From: Oscillatoriales cyanobacterium
GTDB lineage: Bacteria; Cyanobacteriota; Cyanobacteriia; Cyanobacteriales; Microcoleaceae
Reading direction: 5' to 3'
Assembly: GCA_004293365.1 (NCBI GenBank)
Contig: RDYN01000021.1
Coordinates: 1 to 57,105 of the forward strand
DNA: 57,105 nucleotides
Shown: positions 28,501 to 37,611 of the stretch, one piece after another
Numbering within the stretch: the stretch's first letter is position 1
How the letters are laid out: every line of letters begins with the position of its first letter
Translations under genes and position numbers: made by a program
Notes under the pieces: generated by a model
Databases searched by the model: none
Seen by the model: the letters and a program-made list of their open reading frames with translations, nothing else
Told to the model about the DNA's origin: nothing

Positions 28501-29691
28501 CCTGCCGACGGTACCGGAGAACAAGCCAAAATAGTTTTGCGGGTAGCCCGCCCTTACCGCGTCTCGGGCGGTGCAGTGCTCCACGTAGACGACGGCGACT
28601 TGGTGCAGCGCGGCGACAACTTAGTCATCCTGGTGTTTGAGCGGGCCAAAACTGGGGACATCATTCAAGGTTTGCCCCGGATTGAGGAACTGCTGGAAGG
28701 GCGGAAACCGAAGGAGGCTTGCATCCTGGCCAAGCGCCCGGGAACGGCTCAAGTGGTCGCCGACGACGATGTGGTCGAACTCGCCGTAGTAGAAGACGAC
28801 GGCCGGATCGAGCAGTATCCTTTGTTACCTGGCCAAAACCCGATCGTCTCCGACGGACAGCGCGTCGGCGTCGCCGAAGCTTTGACCGACGGGCCCGCCA
28901 ACCCCCACGAGATTCTCGAAGTATTTTTCCAAGTCCTCAAAGAGCGCCAGCCCACCTTCGAGGCTGCTTTGGAGAGTTTCCAGCAGGTGCAGACTTTCCT
29001 CGTCAACGAAGTGCAGTCGGTTTACCAGTCTCAGGGCGTGGACATATCCGACAAGCACATCGAAGTGATCGTCCGCCAGATGACCAACAAAGTGCGGATG
29101 GAGGACGGCGGCGACACCACCATGCTCCCGGGCGAGTTGGTGGAACTGCGGCAGGTGGAACAGGTGAACGAGGCGATGTCGATTACCGGCGGGGCGCCGG
29201 CGGACTACACTCCGGTGCTGCTGGGGATTACCAAGGCTTCGCTCAATACCGACAGCTTCATATCTGCTGCTTCCTTCCAAGAAACGACGCGGGTGCTGAC
29301 TGAGGCTGCGATCGAGGGCAAGTCCGACTGGCTGCGCGGCCTCAAGGAAAACGTGATCATCGGCCGCCTGATTCCTGCGGGTACTGGGTTCAACGCCTAC
29401 GAGGATGCCAGCGTTCAGGATGCGGGTTTTGACGGTGCCGTGTTTGACGACGACATCCAGGATTTGCAGGAGGATGTGGTGTTGGACGATCGCACTGCGC
29501 GCCGCAAGTATACGATCGAGAGTCCTTTTGATGTTGGCCGCAGTTCTGATGTTGACTCCGAGGACGATTTTGAGGAAGTTGAGGTTGATGAGGACGATTT
29601 TGTCCCTGATACTGATGATGATTCCTTAGGGGCGATCGTCGATGAGGATGATGATGATATCGGTTACGACTTCGATGAGGACGAAGACTAA
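25546..29691 (+). CDS. rpoC2: RNA polymerase beta' subunit (C-terminal half)
   Basis: The 1381-residue RpoC2 of cyanobacteria. The second beta' zinc site is visible (C223, C303, C310, C313, in DCGTQRG and SVCQCCYGW), followed by the bridge-helix/trigger-loop entry [20 protein letters not shown]. The roughly 600-residue segment after it is the large cyanobacterial insertion in the trigger loop (SI3), rich in short barrel-sandwich repeats such as LLVEDGQ. The C-terminus (about 1320-1381) is a very acidic tail, [16 protein letters not shown]. The start ATGACAGAAAATAAGG directly follows repeat DNA. Last gene of the rpo operon. Confidence 0.98.
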   Translation: MTENKENKEIVFRNRVVDKGQLKKLISWSFMNYGTARTAQMADKLKDLGFRFATRAGVSISVDDLQVPPIKRQLLEAAEEEIRVTEQKYTRGEITEVERFQKVIDTWNSTSEDLKDEVVKNFRATDPLNSVYMMAFSGARGNISQVRQLVGMRGLMADPQGEIIDLPIKTNFREGLTVTEYIISSYGARKGLVDTALRTADSGYLTRRLVDVSQDVIVREVDCGTQRGIRVRPMTDGATVLIPLKDRLLGRVLAKDVVDPKTKEIVTYGSERAVRNQPITEELAGEIGKSGVPEVYLRSPLTCEATRSVCQCCYGWSLAHLQMVDMGEAIGIIAAQSIGEPGTQLTMRTFHTGGVFTGEVAKQERAPFPGTAKFKNLRTRPFRTRHGEEALVAENNGKLVFEGEGYEEGKSGAKNQKLKVEFAIVQGSTLMVKDGQRAVPGQVLAEVPIVGRAARKTTEKVTTDVASDLAGEAKFADLVPEEKTDRQGNTTRTASRGGLIWILSGEVYNLLPGAEPAVKNGSKIAANSVIAETKLISEHGGVVRIADEREIEIITAQVLLDQAIVRAESAGGRDHYIIETASNQRFSLKTAPGSKVINGEVVAELLDDSYRTATGGIVKYAGVEVHKRGKAKLGYEVVKGGTLLWIPEECHEVNKDISLLLVEDGQYVEAGTEVVKDIFCQTSGAVEVTQKNDILREIVIKPGTLHSVDRPPLTLGEGQIVSAGQEIFPGLIAEELGYAEYIETPEGPALLLRPVIEFPVPDKPPVPSQTALNESIALKAVQRLPYKDGERVKSVEGLELLRTQLILEIGSGAPQLAADIELLPDEEDALAFGADGSGPAWGDTGANAASQELTLVEGEEVPAPSRIFRLQLVILESLVIRRDVSADPTQGSTHTRLLVEDGQSIAAGAVVARTEILCKEAGIVRGIREGQGEPIRRLLVMRDADSVTVSVAGTPEVSPGQLLVAGTEVAPGVILEESGQVVKVIPADGTGEQAKIVLRVARPYRVSGGAVLHVDDGDLVQRGDNLVILVFERAKTGDIIQGLPRIEELLEGRKPKEACILAKRPGTAQVVADDDVVELAVVEDDGRIEQYPLLPGQNPIVSDGQRVGVAEALTDGPANPHEILEVFFQVLKERQPTFEAALESFQQVQTFLVNEVQSVYQSQGVDISDKHIEVIVRQMTNKVRMEDGGDTTMLPGELVELRQVEQVNEAMSITGGAPADYTPVLLGITKASLNTDSFISAASFQETTRVLTEAAIEGKSDWLRGLKENVIIGRLIPAGTGFNAYEDASVQDAGFDGAVFDDDIQDLQEDVVLDDRTARRKYTIESPFDVGRSSDVDSEDDFEEVEVDEDDFVPDTDDDSLGAIVDEDDDDIGYDFDEDED

Positions 29692-29710
29692 AACGAGTGT
29701 TTTGAGATAG

Positions 29711-29752
29711 ATTGCCGCGCAGCCAGCGAGCCTGAAGTGCGCGGCAATTTTT
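29711..29752 (+). terminator. rpo operon terminator
   Basis: ATTGCCGCGCA / TGCGCGGCAAT, an 11-bp perfect stem with a 16-base loop, followed by TTTTTG, beginning 20 bases after the rpoC2 stop. Confidence 0.85.
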
Positions 29753-29757
29753 GAGAA

Positions 29758-29797
29758 ATCCTCCGAACCAACAGGCGCCAGCGTTGGTTCGGAGGAT
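29758..29797. terminator. Second perfect hairpin after rpoC2
   Basis: ATCCTCCGAACCAAC / GTTGGTTCGGAGGAT: a 15-bp perfect stem with a 10-base loop. It lacks a proper U-tract and may be a dispersed palindrome rather than a terminator. Confidence 0.7.
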
Positions 29798-29905
29798 CTT
29801 AAATTTTTGGTCTCAAAACTTAAAACTCAAAATTCACAGCCGAAAGTGCGATCGGCACATCTAATATCATGTACGGTCGATTACCAGTAATAAAAACGGT
29901 TTGTA

Positions 29906-29950
29906 GTGTGGAATGCGAGTCCGCTCTTTTTGCGGACTCGCATTCCACAC
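29906..29950. repeat. Perfect 19-bp inverted repeat with T-rich loop
   Basis: GTGTGGAATGCGAGTCCGC, loop TCTTTTT, then the exact complement. It would form a very stable hairpin in RNA or DNA. Confidence 0.9.
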
Positions 29951-30582
29951 GTGCGTACTATCTTATGCGGGTAGATCGAGCGGACACGATATAATCGCTA
30001 GAAAAAAGAAGGCAGAAGATATTCAGCCGCAGGCATGAATCTGAATTCAATAAAACTTGAAATTTAAAAATTTTAATTGTTTGAATTAACCGACAATTAA
30101 AATTATTTCTTCCTTGTAATACCAATTTTAAAATTTATGCAACAGTAGTTGTAGGGTGTGGAGCCACGAAAAATTCATAGCTGCATACCGACAATTTGAC
30201 CGATCGGCACCTGGCCGCAATGCTCTTACAAACAAACACAACATTTAGTGTGCTGCAATTTTTTGTCAAAATGCTATTATAAACACGGTGGCATTTTTCA
30301 AGCCAGTCTGCGAAAATAACTATTTGTTCAGATGTAGATTTAAGTACGAATTCCTAGGTTAGATTGAACACTAGGTCTTTAAGAAATATCAAGACGTTTC
30401 TCAAAAAGTCGATCGAATAAAAGCCGGCCACTGAATAAGGGGCGAAGACGCCAAGTTTTCGGTAAAATACCGCTAACCCAAGCGTATTGAACTACAAACT
30501 TCGCGGCTTCCCTCCGTTACATTAGTTACACTCTTACGATGAGGAATCCGTTGCTGAACTTCCTGCTTCAAATATGGTGCGC
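29951..30582. other. AT-rich intergenic region, no gene seen
   Basis: No plausible reading frame on either strand. At 30505-30570 it holds the degenerate CCTCCGTTACATTAGTTACA / GTTGCTGAACTTCCTGCTTC relative of the GTAACGGAT composite repeat (reverse orientation), just beyond the 3' end of the response regulator. Confidence 0.5.
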
Positions 30583-30978
30583 TCACTCAGGGAGCAAGGC
30601 TTTAATCCGATCGACAAACTCTTGATGGTCTACTACAGGTTTAGAGATGTAACCGTCGGCACCGCTTTGATCCAGAAAAGTTTCTCTATCACCGGCCATC
30701 GCGTGAGCCGTCACCAATATAATTGGCAGCGAGGCCGTTTGCGGGTCAGCTTTCAGCAGTTGAGTAATCTTAATGCCGTCAACAGATTTTCCCTGGTACA
30801 CGCTGCGCGAAAGAGACACGTCCATTAAAATCAAATCAGCAAGGCCAGCAGCAGCAATCTGCATCACCTCTTCTACATTTTCCGTGTGCTTGACAGCTAA
30901 GCCCCCCCGCTTAGTCAGTATTTTGGAAAAAACCCGAGCATTGACCAAATCGTCCTCTACAATCAGAACGGTTTTCAT
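30583..30978 (-). CDS. Single-domain response regulator (CheY/DivK-like)
   Basis: A 131-residue receiver domain with acidic pair E8/D9/D10, phosphoacceptor D53 in LILMDVS, the conserved T in ILVTAHAM and the K in YISKPV. There is no output domain, so it should act by protein-protein contact. An insertion after D53 (SLSRSVYQGKSVDG) is longer than in CheY and resembles DivK-like cyanobacterial receivers. No histidine kinase gene is adjacent, so the partner is unknown. Monocistronic, in a region otherwise full of mobile remnants. Confidence 0.92.
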   Translation of the reverse strand: MKTVLIVEDDLVNARVFSKILTKRGGLAVKHTENVEEVMQIAAAGLADLILMDVSLSRSVYQGKSVDGIKITQLLKADPQTASLPIILVTAHAMAGDRETFLDQSGADGYISKPVVDHQEFVDRIKALLPE

Positions 30979-31187
30979 AAATAAATATGGGAAGTATGCA
31001 AACTTTGCGACATGAGTCCAAAGAGGAACACGGCACGGGGACTAGATTCCCCGTCAAAAATGCAGAGTTTTTAGCGCCATCAGCCGGGAACCCTGCAAAA
31101 CCCGCATATATTCCTTGAGCGACTACCGTGAGAGGGTGTACAGATGCCCAGAAGCATCCATTACCATCAATTAGACTACTACATAGA

Positions 31188-31359
31188 CAATACTTCGGAC
31201 AGTTTTAGATCTAATCGAGGATCTCAAACCCTTGATGGCTATAGGGATGACTATTTTTTCAATCTTTAAGTAAGCGCCTGAGTTTCAAAAAATCATTAAA
31301 AATGCAAGGGCTTACGCTGTAACGCTTACAGAGTCGTTAAAAAACTGTCCGAAGTATTG
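31188..31359. mobile_element. 172-bp MITE with 19-bp perfect terminal repeats and 7-bp target duplication
   Basis: The left end CAATACTTCGGACAGTTTT is exactly complementary to the right end AAAACTGTCCGAAGTATTG. The direct repeat ACATAGA flanks it on both sides (31181-31187 and 31360-31366). There is no coding capacity. It should be mobilised in trans by an unidentified transposase. Confidence 0.92.
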
Positions 31360-31435
31360 ACATAGAGACAGATACATTTAACCCGGTAGAAGCTGAAAAT
31401 CAACCTCTACTGTGTATGGCACAATTTGGTAAGAT

Positions 31436-31620
31436 GCAATCTTACGCCTTTGTGTCGCGGATCTGTCACAGCCTTTAACAAAATGCTAAAAGTGCCATTT
31501 ATATCGCGCCCGATGCCATGACCGCAAGAAGGACAAACTGTGAGTTAGCCTTCTAACTTTTTGTGGTTCTGTCCATACTTTGAACAGGTTTTAGATGTAT
31601 ATTTTTCAGTCAGGTCTGCT
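31436..31620 (-). pseudogene. Relic of an IS200/IS605-type tnpB C-terminus
   Basis: Read on the minus strand: ADLTEKYTSKTCSKYGQNHK, KLEG, a stop, then LTVCPSCGHGIGRDINGTFS and ILLKAV. It matches the TnpB zinc ribbon plus the RuvC-III block (RDINGTFSILLKA, with the catalytic D). One in-frame stop and loss of the second zinc-ligand cysteine (CSKY for CSxC) show that it is dead. No other part of the element is recognisable. Confidence 0.75.
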
Positions 31621-32790
31621 ACAATACATCCGCGCTTAGATGCGGAAATGCTTCAACGTATAATAGGGTTAACCTATTGATATTACTACAATCTATCACA
31701 GTCTACTAGAATATTCCAAATAATTGTCTACCTTGGATAGAGTGTTTAGTTGTTTTTTAGAACTAGACCTGACACTGACGCTCCTCTCATGATTCCCCGG
31801 TAGCAAGTTTTTAGTAACCTGTTGTCGATTTAAATTGCATATTTGAATTTTCTATTCCCCTTCACGATCGCATTTTCCCCCCAGGACTAAGAATCTCCCT
31901 CTCCCTGTCGAACATAACAGACAATCTCGGGGTTGCTGCTGCTTATCCTGTCTTTGGGTCAAGGCTCCGACTTGTACCTTTTTAGATTTTAGATTTTAGA
32001 TTTTAGACTGGCCGCGATCGATCGGATAGGGGTTTGGAGGTGGACTGGGGTTGACTGCTGCTGCATTACTTTTTGGTAACTGCTATGAGAGTCCCGGAGC
32101 CTTGACAATTATTTTCTTTCTTGCTCTTAGAGTCAAGCAATGTTTATTGACCTACTCGGGCCCCCGCATTCGGAGTGACGAATATAACGGGGATGGTTGA
32201 GGATTCGCCATTCTGGGTTTTGACCGCTGGAGACTGCTTAAAAGATAGACTCTTTGGTCGCGATCGAGCTAGTGTCAGAGGCTTGAGAGTTCGCCCGGAG
32301 AGATTTTGACGGCGCCCAATTCTGAACGATCGGCCTTTGTGAGCGATTATAAGGAAAAGCATGACCGCGAATCAACCTTCTCGCGGCGGGCGGTAAATCG
32401 ACAGGTAGGCGCAAAGGTAGGCAACATAGACGTTAGTGTAAGAGTAGAGAGTAAGAGGCAAGTGTTGCCCGTCTTCGGCACTCTCACCAGTGCTTTCACC
32501 TGTTAAATTTATTTTTCTCCTCTCGCGCTCGCGGTTTGGTCGAACTTTCGGTTCGCTGCACCAGCAAACGCTTTTCATTCGATACAGGCAACCTGAGCAT
32601 GATTGACCCCGCCCAAAAACGGGTACCGTGCCCCCCACAATCGTCGTGGAGATCCCAAAATTTTAGATCGTAGTTCCTACTCCCTGATTCAAAGCTGCGA
32701 GTAAATCTAAAATCTAAAATCTAAAATCTAAAATCTAAAATCGACTGACAGAGGCTGTCTTCACTCAGGAATTAACGGACATAAGGACTC
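31621..32790. other. Long region upstream of the topoisomerase gene, no gene seen
   Basis: About 1.2 kb without a convincing reading frame. It contains GATTTTA 7-mer arrays at 31984-32008 (TTTTAGATTTTAGATTTTAG) and, complementary, at 32705-32743 (CTAAAATCTAAAATCTAAAA). Between them is a GC-rich stretch (32270-32640) of mixed composition, possibly an old gene remnant or untranslated leader. The topoisomerase promoter must lie here but was not resolved. Confidence 0.5.
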
Positions 32791-35343
32791 ATGGCTAAAC
32801 AACTAAACCTACTTTCCGGGCAAGTAATTTCTACGCCTCTGCACGCCGAGATGCAGCAATCGTACCTCGAATATGCCATGAGTGTGATCGTCGGGCGAGC
32901 TTTGCCTGATGTCCGCGACGGTTTAAAACCGGTGCACCGTCGAATTTTGTACGCGATGCACGAACTCGGTTTAACACCAGACCGACCTTACCGCAAGTGC
33001 GCCCGGGTGGTTGGAGATGTTTTGGGAAAATATCACCCCCACGGCGACCAATCGGTTTACGACGCTCTGGTACGCATGGTTCAGGAGTTTTCGAGCCGCT
33101 ATCCTTTGCTTGCGGGTCACGGCAATTTCGGTTCGGTGGACAATGACCCGGCTGCTGCGATGCGCTACACGGAAACGAGGCTGGCATCGATCGCCCACGA
33201 AGCCATGTTAACCCAAGTCGGCGATGCAACTGTTGATTTTACTGGCAACTTTGACAATTCGCAGCAGGAACCGACGGCGCTACCTGCTCAGTTGCCGTTT
33301 CTGCTGCTCAACGGCTGTACTGGCATTGCTGTGGGCATGGCTACTAATATCCCGCCGCACAATTTGGGCGAGGTGGTAGACGGTTTAATTGCTTTGATTG
33401 AAAATCCGGAGATCTCGGACGAGAAGTTGATCGAACTAATTCCGGGCCCGGATTTCCCAACCGGAGGGGAAATCGTCTCTACAGAGGGCATTATTGATGC
33501 CTACACTAAGGGTCGAGGTAGCATTGCGGTCAGGGGTGTGGCTGGGGTGGAAGAAGTGCCTGGGAATCGCAAGGTACGGACTAAAACGGCGATCGTCGTG
33601 ACGGAGTTTCCGTTTCAGGTAAATAAGGCGGCTTGGATTGAAAAGGTGGCGGAGTTGGTGAATGCCGGCCGCTTGGATGGTATTTCTGATTTGCGCGATG
33701 AGAGCGATCGCGAAGGCATTCGAGTTGTAATTGAGCTCAAGCGAGAATTTACTCCTGAAGCAGTTCTGGCTCGTCTTTACCAACAAACTGACCTGCAAAC
33801 AAATTTTGGCGCGATTTTGCTGGCAATTGTCAACGGTCAACCCCGACAGTTGACCCTCAGACAATTGTTGCAGGAATTTCTGGATTTCCGAGAATTAACT
33901 CTTACCCGCCGCTACAATTACGAGTTGCAGGCAGCAGAACGCCGCTGTCACATTGTCCAAGGCTTAATGTTGGCTTTGACAAATCTCGATACGACGATCG
34001 ACATTCTCAGAAATGCTCCTGACGGTTCTACGGCTAAGCAAACTTTCCAAGTTCGACTCAATTTGAGCGAAAGTCAATCTGATGCGATTTTGGCGATGCC
34101 GATGCGCCGGCTGACTGGTTTGGAAAGAGAAAATTTGCAGTCTGAGTTGGATGAGCTGACGGGTAAAATTCAAGAATTGCAGCGGTTGTTGAGCGACAGG
34201 CGCGAATTTTTGAAGGCTTTGAAGAAGGAATTGCGATCGCTCAAACGCAAGTATGCTGACGAACGCCGCACTAAATTTGCCAATGGAACCGGACGCGCGA
34301 AAACCGCCCAAACACAACCTGCTGGCAAGAAAAATGCTGGTGTGAAGCCTTTGTTGCCGGCAATAATTTCGCCTAATTTATTGCCCGATATTGAACCGGA
34401 GGAAACTATTGTTGAATTTTCGCACAAGCAGTACGTGCGACGCTTGCCCGCTGGGGAACGTCCGCGCTCGAAAAGTCGCGAAAAATCGGTTTCGGCTTTA
34501 GAAAAAAATGAAGATTTTATTGTGACGGCAAACCTCACAAAAACCGATCGCACTTTGGTCGTCTTAACTCCTAACGGCAAAGCTTATCCGCTGAAAGTCG
34601 CCGATATTCCTAGTAGCAGCCAAAAAGACCGGGGAACGCCGATTGTCGGTTTGTTGTCGCCCAGTGCTACTAAAGAAAGTGCCGGTCGCGCTTTTTCGGA
34701 AATCACAGTTGCACACTTTATTTTGCCGGAAAATTCGGAGGCTGCGGATTTAGTAACTCTGACTCAACAAGGCAAAATAAAGCGCTTGCCGATGCAGGAA
34801 TTTGCTGAGTTGACTAATCGCGGCGTGACTGTTGTTAAACTCAAGGAGGACGATCGACTCCGCAATGCTAGTCTAAGCAAAGTTGGCGATCAAGTGGTCG
34901 TCGCAACTTCGGGAGGCCGAGTCCTCCGCTTTGATGTCGATGACGAACAACTGCCGCCCATGGGCCGCACCGCCCAGGGTTCTCAAGTCACCAGGTTGCG
35001 GAAGCAGGAACAGTTGGTGGGTTGTATTACGATCGACCCGGAGGACAGTCTGGTGCTATTTTCGGAGTTGGGTTGGGCTAAACGAATGCCTGCGGGTTCT
35101 GTCAGGCTTACTAACCGCGGCGAAATTGGCACTCAAGCTTTTCGCTTTGCTGAGCCTAAGGATGCTTTGGTTGGATTGCTGCGGGCTGTTGCGGGTACGG
35201 ATGTTAAACTTTTTACTAATTCTGGCCGCCTGCTGCGATCGCAGGCTGATGCTATAGCTTTTTGGGGGAAGGATGCTCCGGGCGATCGGGTTTTTGACCT
35301 CAATCCTGGTGAAAGAATTATCAAGGTTATCAGCAGTCAGTAG
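32791..35343 (+). CDS. gyrA: Type IIA topoisomerase subunit A (GyrA/ParC paralogue)
   Basis: An 850-residue DNA breakage-reunion subunit. It has [48 protein letters not shown] and the catalytic tyrosine in [11 protein letters not shown], then a long coiled arm (about 430-500) and a C-terminal beta-pinwheel. The GyrA box (QRRGGKG in E. coli), which lets gyrase wrap DNA and supercoil, is replaced by PRSKSREKS, so the protein may behave more like a topoisomerase IV subunit. Cyanobacteria often carry a second GyrA-like protein. The residue aligned to the quinolone-determining S83 is Q. The gene name is a homology label; gyrase versus decatenase function is open. Confidence 0.85.
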   Translation: MAKQLNLLSGQVISTPLHAEMQQSYLEYAMSVIVGRALPDVRDGLKPVHRRILYAMHELGLTPDRPYRKCARVVGDVLGKYHPHGDQSVYDALVRMVQEFSSRYPLLAGHGNFGSVDNDPAAAMRYTETRLASIAHEAMLTQVGDATVDFTGNFDNSQQEPTALPAQLPFLLLNGCTGIAVGMATNIPPHNLGEVVDGLIALIENPEISDEKLIELIPGPDFPTGGEIVSTEGIIDAYTKGRGSIAVRGVAGVEEVPGNRKVRTKTAIVVTEFPFQVNKAAWIEKVAELVNAGRLDGISDLRDESDREGIRVVIELKREFTPEAVLARLYQQTDLQTNFGAILLAIVNGQPRQLTLRQLLQEFLDFRELTLTRRYNYELQAAERRCHIVQGLMLALTNLDTTIDILRNAPDGSTAKQTFQVRLNLSESQSDAILAMPMRRLTGLERENLQSELDELTGKIQELQRLLSDRREFLKALKKELRSLKRKYADERRTKFANGTGRAKTAQTQPAGKKNAGVKPLLPAIISPNLLPDIEPEETIVEFSHKQYVRRLPAGERPRSKSREKSVSALEKNEDFIVTANLTKTDRTLVVLTPNGKAYPLKVADIPSSSQKDRGTPIVGLLSPSATKESAGRAFSEITVAHFILPENSEAADLVTLTQQGKIKRLPMQEFAELTNRGVTVVKLKEDDRLRNASLSKVGDQVVVATSGGRVLRFDVDDEQLPPMGRTAQGSQVTRLRKQEQLVGCITIDPEDSLVLFSELGWAKRMPAGSVRLTNRGEIGTQAFRFAEPKDALVGLLRAVAGTDVKLFTNSGRLLRSQADAIAFWGKDAPGDRVFDLNPGERIIKVISSQ

Positions 35344-35633
35344 TCCTTGGGTATGGGGCATGGGGCTCCGTGGGCATGGGGCTCCGTGGGCATGGGGCTC
35401 CGTGGGCATGGGGGAATTAATCTGACTTCTGACTTCAACATCCATCCGTTAAATGATTTCAATTCTGTACACTGCTCGTTACCGAACTTCCTCCTTCAAT
35501 ATGCCAATTGCCAATTACCAAATTAGTCCTGGATGTAAAAAGAGGTTTGACGCGCGAATTATAGCGGTAAGGTGCGCATTGCGCACCCTACATAGGTCGG
35601 TTGTGCATAAGTTCTAAAATCTAAAATCGTCTG
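35344..35633. repeat. Repeat cluster between topoisomerase and ABC ATPase genes
   Basis: Contains CATGGGGCTCCGTGGG tandem units (35350-35412), a degenerate CATCCGTTA...GTTACCGAACTTCCTCC block (35441-35500), one GGTGCGCATTGCGCACCCTACAT palindrome (35571-35594), as found between rpoC1 and rpoC2, and a short TCTAAAATCTAAAATC tract directly before the next gene. Confidence 0.85.
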
Positions 35634-37103
35634 ATGGCGCAAGTTGTATTAGAAAATATCTACAAAAGTTTTCCCCTGGGCCAAGGAGAACAGGAAAAAG
35701 TAGCAAACAACATCGCCCCAAGCGTCTCAACAGAGACTCCTAGCTCTTCGTCTAACACTGTTTTGCGGCGGATTAACCTGACCGTCAAAGACGGGGAATT
35801 CATGGTGTTGGTGGGGCCTTCTGGCTGCGGAAAAAGCACTTTGCTGCGATCGATCGCTGGTTTGGAAGTTTTGACAGCCGGTAATATCTGGATTGGCGAT
35901 CGGCTCGTTAACGATTTGCCTCCTAAAGACCGAGATATCGCTATGGTATTTCAAAATTATGCTCTCTACCCTCACTTAACAGTCTACGATAATCTCGCCT
36001 TTGGATTGCGCCGCTCACAGAAGGAAGAAGGTACGTCCGCTTCTTTTGTAACGGATGTAACGGATAGAAGGAAGAGGGAAGAAGGAAGAGGGAAGAAGGA
36101 AGAGGGAAGAAGGAAGAGGGAAGAAGGAAGAGGGAAGTCGGGAGAAGAGAAAGACGCAGAAAAAACAAGCAGGGAGAAGGTAGAAAAAATTAGGAATCAA
36201 GTAAAAGAGGTGATTAATTATTTAGCTTCTCATACTGTAAACAACGAGCGAATATATACTTTAGGGGAGGACTTTTTAGTGGGAACAACTCGCAAGCTTC
36301 CTCTCGGTTTGCGCTATTTGTCGGAACGGGAAAAGGCGGTAGGAGAACGAGTCCGGGCGGTAGCTCAATTATTGCAAATAGAACCGCTTTTAAATCGCTT
36401 ACCGAAACAACTTTCGGGAGGACAAAAGCAGCGGGTGGCTTTGGGTAGGGCGATGGCTCGAAATCCCGCAGTGTTTTTGATGGACGAACCGCTATCAAAT
36501 CTTGATGCGAAGTTGAGAGCGGAAACTCGATCGCAAATTGTGCAGTTACAGCGGCAATTGGGCACTACCACTATTTATGTGACTCACGACCAAACTGAGG
36601 CGATGACTATGGGCGATCGCATTGCGATTATGAATGCTGGCCAGCTTCAGCAAGTCGCTAAGCCTCTAGAGCTTTACAACAAGCCGGCGAATCTGTTTGT
36701 GGCTGAGTTTATCGGTTCTCCGCCGATGAATTTTTTGCAGGTGCAGTTTACCGCCCCGCTGTTGATTTCTCACCCGCAATTTCGCTTTACTTTGCCCGAT
36801 ATTTGGGCGAAAAATCTACAAAAATATGACGGGCGAGGCCTCATTTTGGGCATCCGCCCGGAACATCTGAGCATTCACCCTCCTGCTACCAAAAATCTGT
36901 CGGTACAAGTGGAAATTGTGGAGGCTTTGGGACACGAAACTTATTTGCGGGTGTGTTTGACTGAGGATCCGGCTGTGCGGATGCAGGTGCGGGTTCCTCC
37001 TGAGCGATCGATCCGTGTTGGTGAGGAGCTTTGGCTGGCGATCGCCCATGATAAAATTCACCTGTTCGATCCTGATACCGAATTGGCGATTTTTCCTCGG
37101 TAG
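35634..37103 (+). CDS. ABC transporter ATP-binding protein (MalK/UgpC type) with repeat-derived insertion
   Basis: A 489-residue ATPase of the CUT1 sugar-importer class. Walker A GPSGCGKST (61-69), Q-loop VFQ (105-107), signature LSGGQKQR (260-267), Walker B VFLMDEP (280-286) and H318 are intact, followed by a TOBE/MOP regulatory C-terminus (350-489). Between Q-loop and signature, the helical subdomain is about 100 residues longer than in MalK. Residues about 128-178 are low-complexity (KREEGRGKKEEGRR) and come from the GGAAGAAGG/GTAACGGAT repeat family; the remainder (ERIYTLG...TRKLPLGLRYLSEREKAV) looks like a native cyanobacterial extension. No permease or binding-protein gene is adjacent, so it probably energises transporters encoded elsewhere. 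Confidence 0.9.
   Translation: MAQVVLENIYKSFPLGQGEQEKVANNIAPSVSTETPSSSSNTVLRRINLTVKDGEFMVLVGPSGCGKSTLLRSIAGLEVLTAGNIWIGDRLVNDLPPKDRDIAMVFQNYALYPHLTVYDNLAFGLRRSQKEEGTSASFVTDVTDRRKREEGRGKKEEGRRKREEGRGKSGEEKDAEKTSREKVEKIRNQVKEVINYLASHTVNNERIYTLGEDFLVGTTRKLPLGLRYLSEREKAVGERVRAVAQLLQIEPLLNRLPKQLSGGQKQRVALGRAMARNPAVFLMDEPLSNLDAKLRAETRSQIVQLQRQLGTTTIYVTHDQTEAMTMGDRIAIMNAGQLQQVAKPLELYNKPANLFVAEFIGSPPMNFLQVQFTAPLLISHPQFRFTLPDIWAKNLQKYDGRGLILGIRPEHLSIHPPATKNLSVQVEIVEALGHETYLRVCLTEDPAVRMQVRVPPERSIRVGEELWLAIAHDKIHLFDPDTELAIFPR
36021..36165 (+). repeat. GGAAGAGGGAAGAAGG / GTAACGGAT repeat in frame within the ABC ATPase gene
   Basis: GTAACGGATGTAACGGAT is followed by about six GGAAGAGGGAAGAA units. The frame is kept. 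It encodes VTDVTD, then alternating K/R/E/G residues. The insertion point is in the helical subdomain between two catalytic motifs. Confidence 0.85.
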
Positions 37104-37179
37104 GTAAAATCACAGCGATCGTTGTTACCGAAATCACATTCCACAAACTTGCTTTTTTTTCAAGTGACTGTTATATTAA

Positions 37180-37198
37180 TTTACATAAGCCTTACAAA
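37180..37198 (+). promoter_or_regulatory. HLR1-like site upstream of hli
   Basis: TTTACATA, 3 bases, CTTACAAA. The high-light regulatory element HLR1, bound by RpaB, is two KTTACAWW repeats 2 bases apart; here the second copy has one mismatch and the spacer is 3, so this is a near match 24 bases before the start codon. Confidence 0.5.
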
Positions 37199-37221
37199 AG
37201 TTAACGAAGAGAGTTCATACT

Positions 37222-37374
37222 ATGCAAGAACAAAAACGCAACGCTTGGAACTGGGGCTTCAGCGAAGGAGCTGAAAATTGGAACGGTCGTTTAGCAATGA
37301 TTGGTTTCTCTGCCGCTGTCATCATTGAATTGGTTTCCGGTCAAGGCTTGCTTCACTTCTGGGGTCTGATCTAA
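37222..37374 (+). CDS. hli: High-light-inducible protein (Hlip, one-helix chlorophyll-binding type)
   Basis: A 50-residue single-helix thylakoid protein: [20 protein letters not shown], then [20 protein letters not shown] and [10 protein letters not shown]. The E-x2-N-G-R-x-A-M-I-G-F motif gives the paired E and N/R ligands that bind chlorophyll in Hlip homodimers or heterodimers. Hlips photoprotect photosystem II assembly intermediates and chlorophyll synthase. A good ribosome binding site (GAAGAGAG) precedes ATG. It has its own terminator at 37408-37440, so it is a single-gene unit. Confidence 0.93.
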   Translation: MQEQKRNAWNWGFSEGAENWNGRLAMIGFSAAVIIELVSGQGLLHFWGLI

Positions 37375-37407
37375 TTTTCTAGTTAAGATTTTCAGACACT
37401 GCAAAGG

Positions 37408-37440
37408 TTGGGAGTTCCATCAGGGACTCCCAAAATTTTG
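37408..37440 (+). terminator. hli terminator
   Basis: TTGGGAGT / ACTCCCAA, an 8-bp stem with a 10-base loop, followed by AATTTTG. Confidence 0.75.
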
Positions 37441-37566
37441 CCCAAGCGATTTAAGCAGCCCAATTTTGGCACGGCGATCGACTCGCAGCAAATAGCGAAT
37501 TGCAGCCGTGCATTGAGCAGTACAATGTTTAACAGCGAGCGGTCTTTTTGGGATAGGGGGTTCCAC

Positions 37567-37593
37567 CCCAAAAGAGTAAATCACTCTTTTGGG
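37567..37593. terminator. Hairpin at the sigA 3' side
   Basis: CCCAAAAGAGT / ACTCTTTTGGG: an 11-bp perfect stem with a 5-base loop, 19 bases beyond the sigA stop. The A/T-rich stem arms allow termination on either strand. Confidence 0.65.
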
Positions 37594-37611
37594 TGATGCG
37601 ACAGAAATGCT

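Noticed and set aside
29758..29797. Riboswitch or ncRNA from stacked hairpins after rpoC2
   Set aside because: Simple perfect stems with no conserved riboswitch core; more likely terminator and dispersed palindromes.
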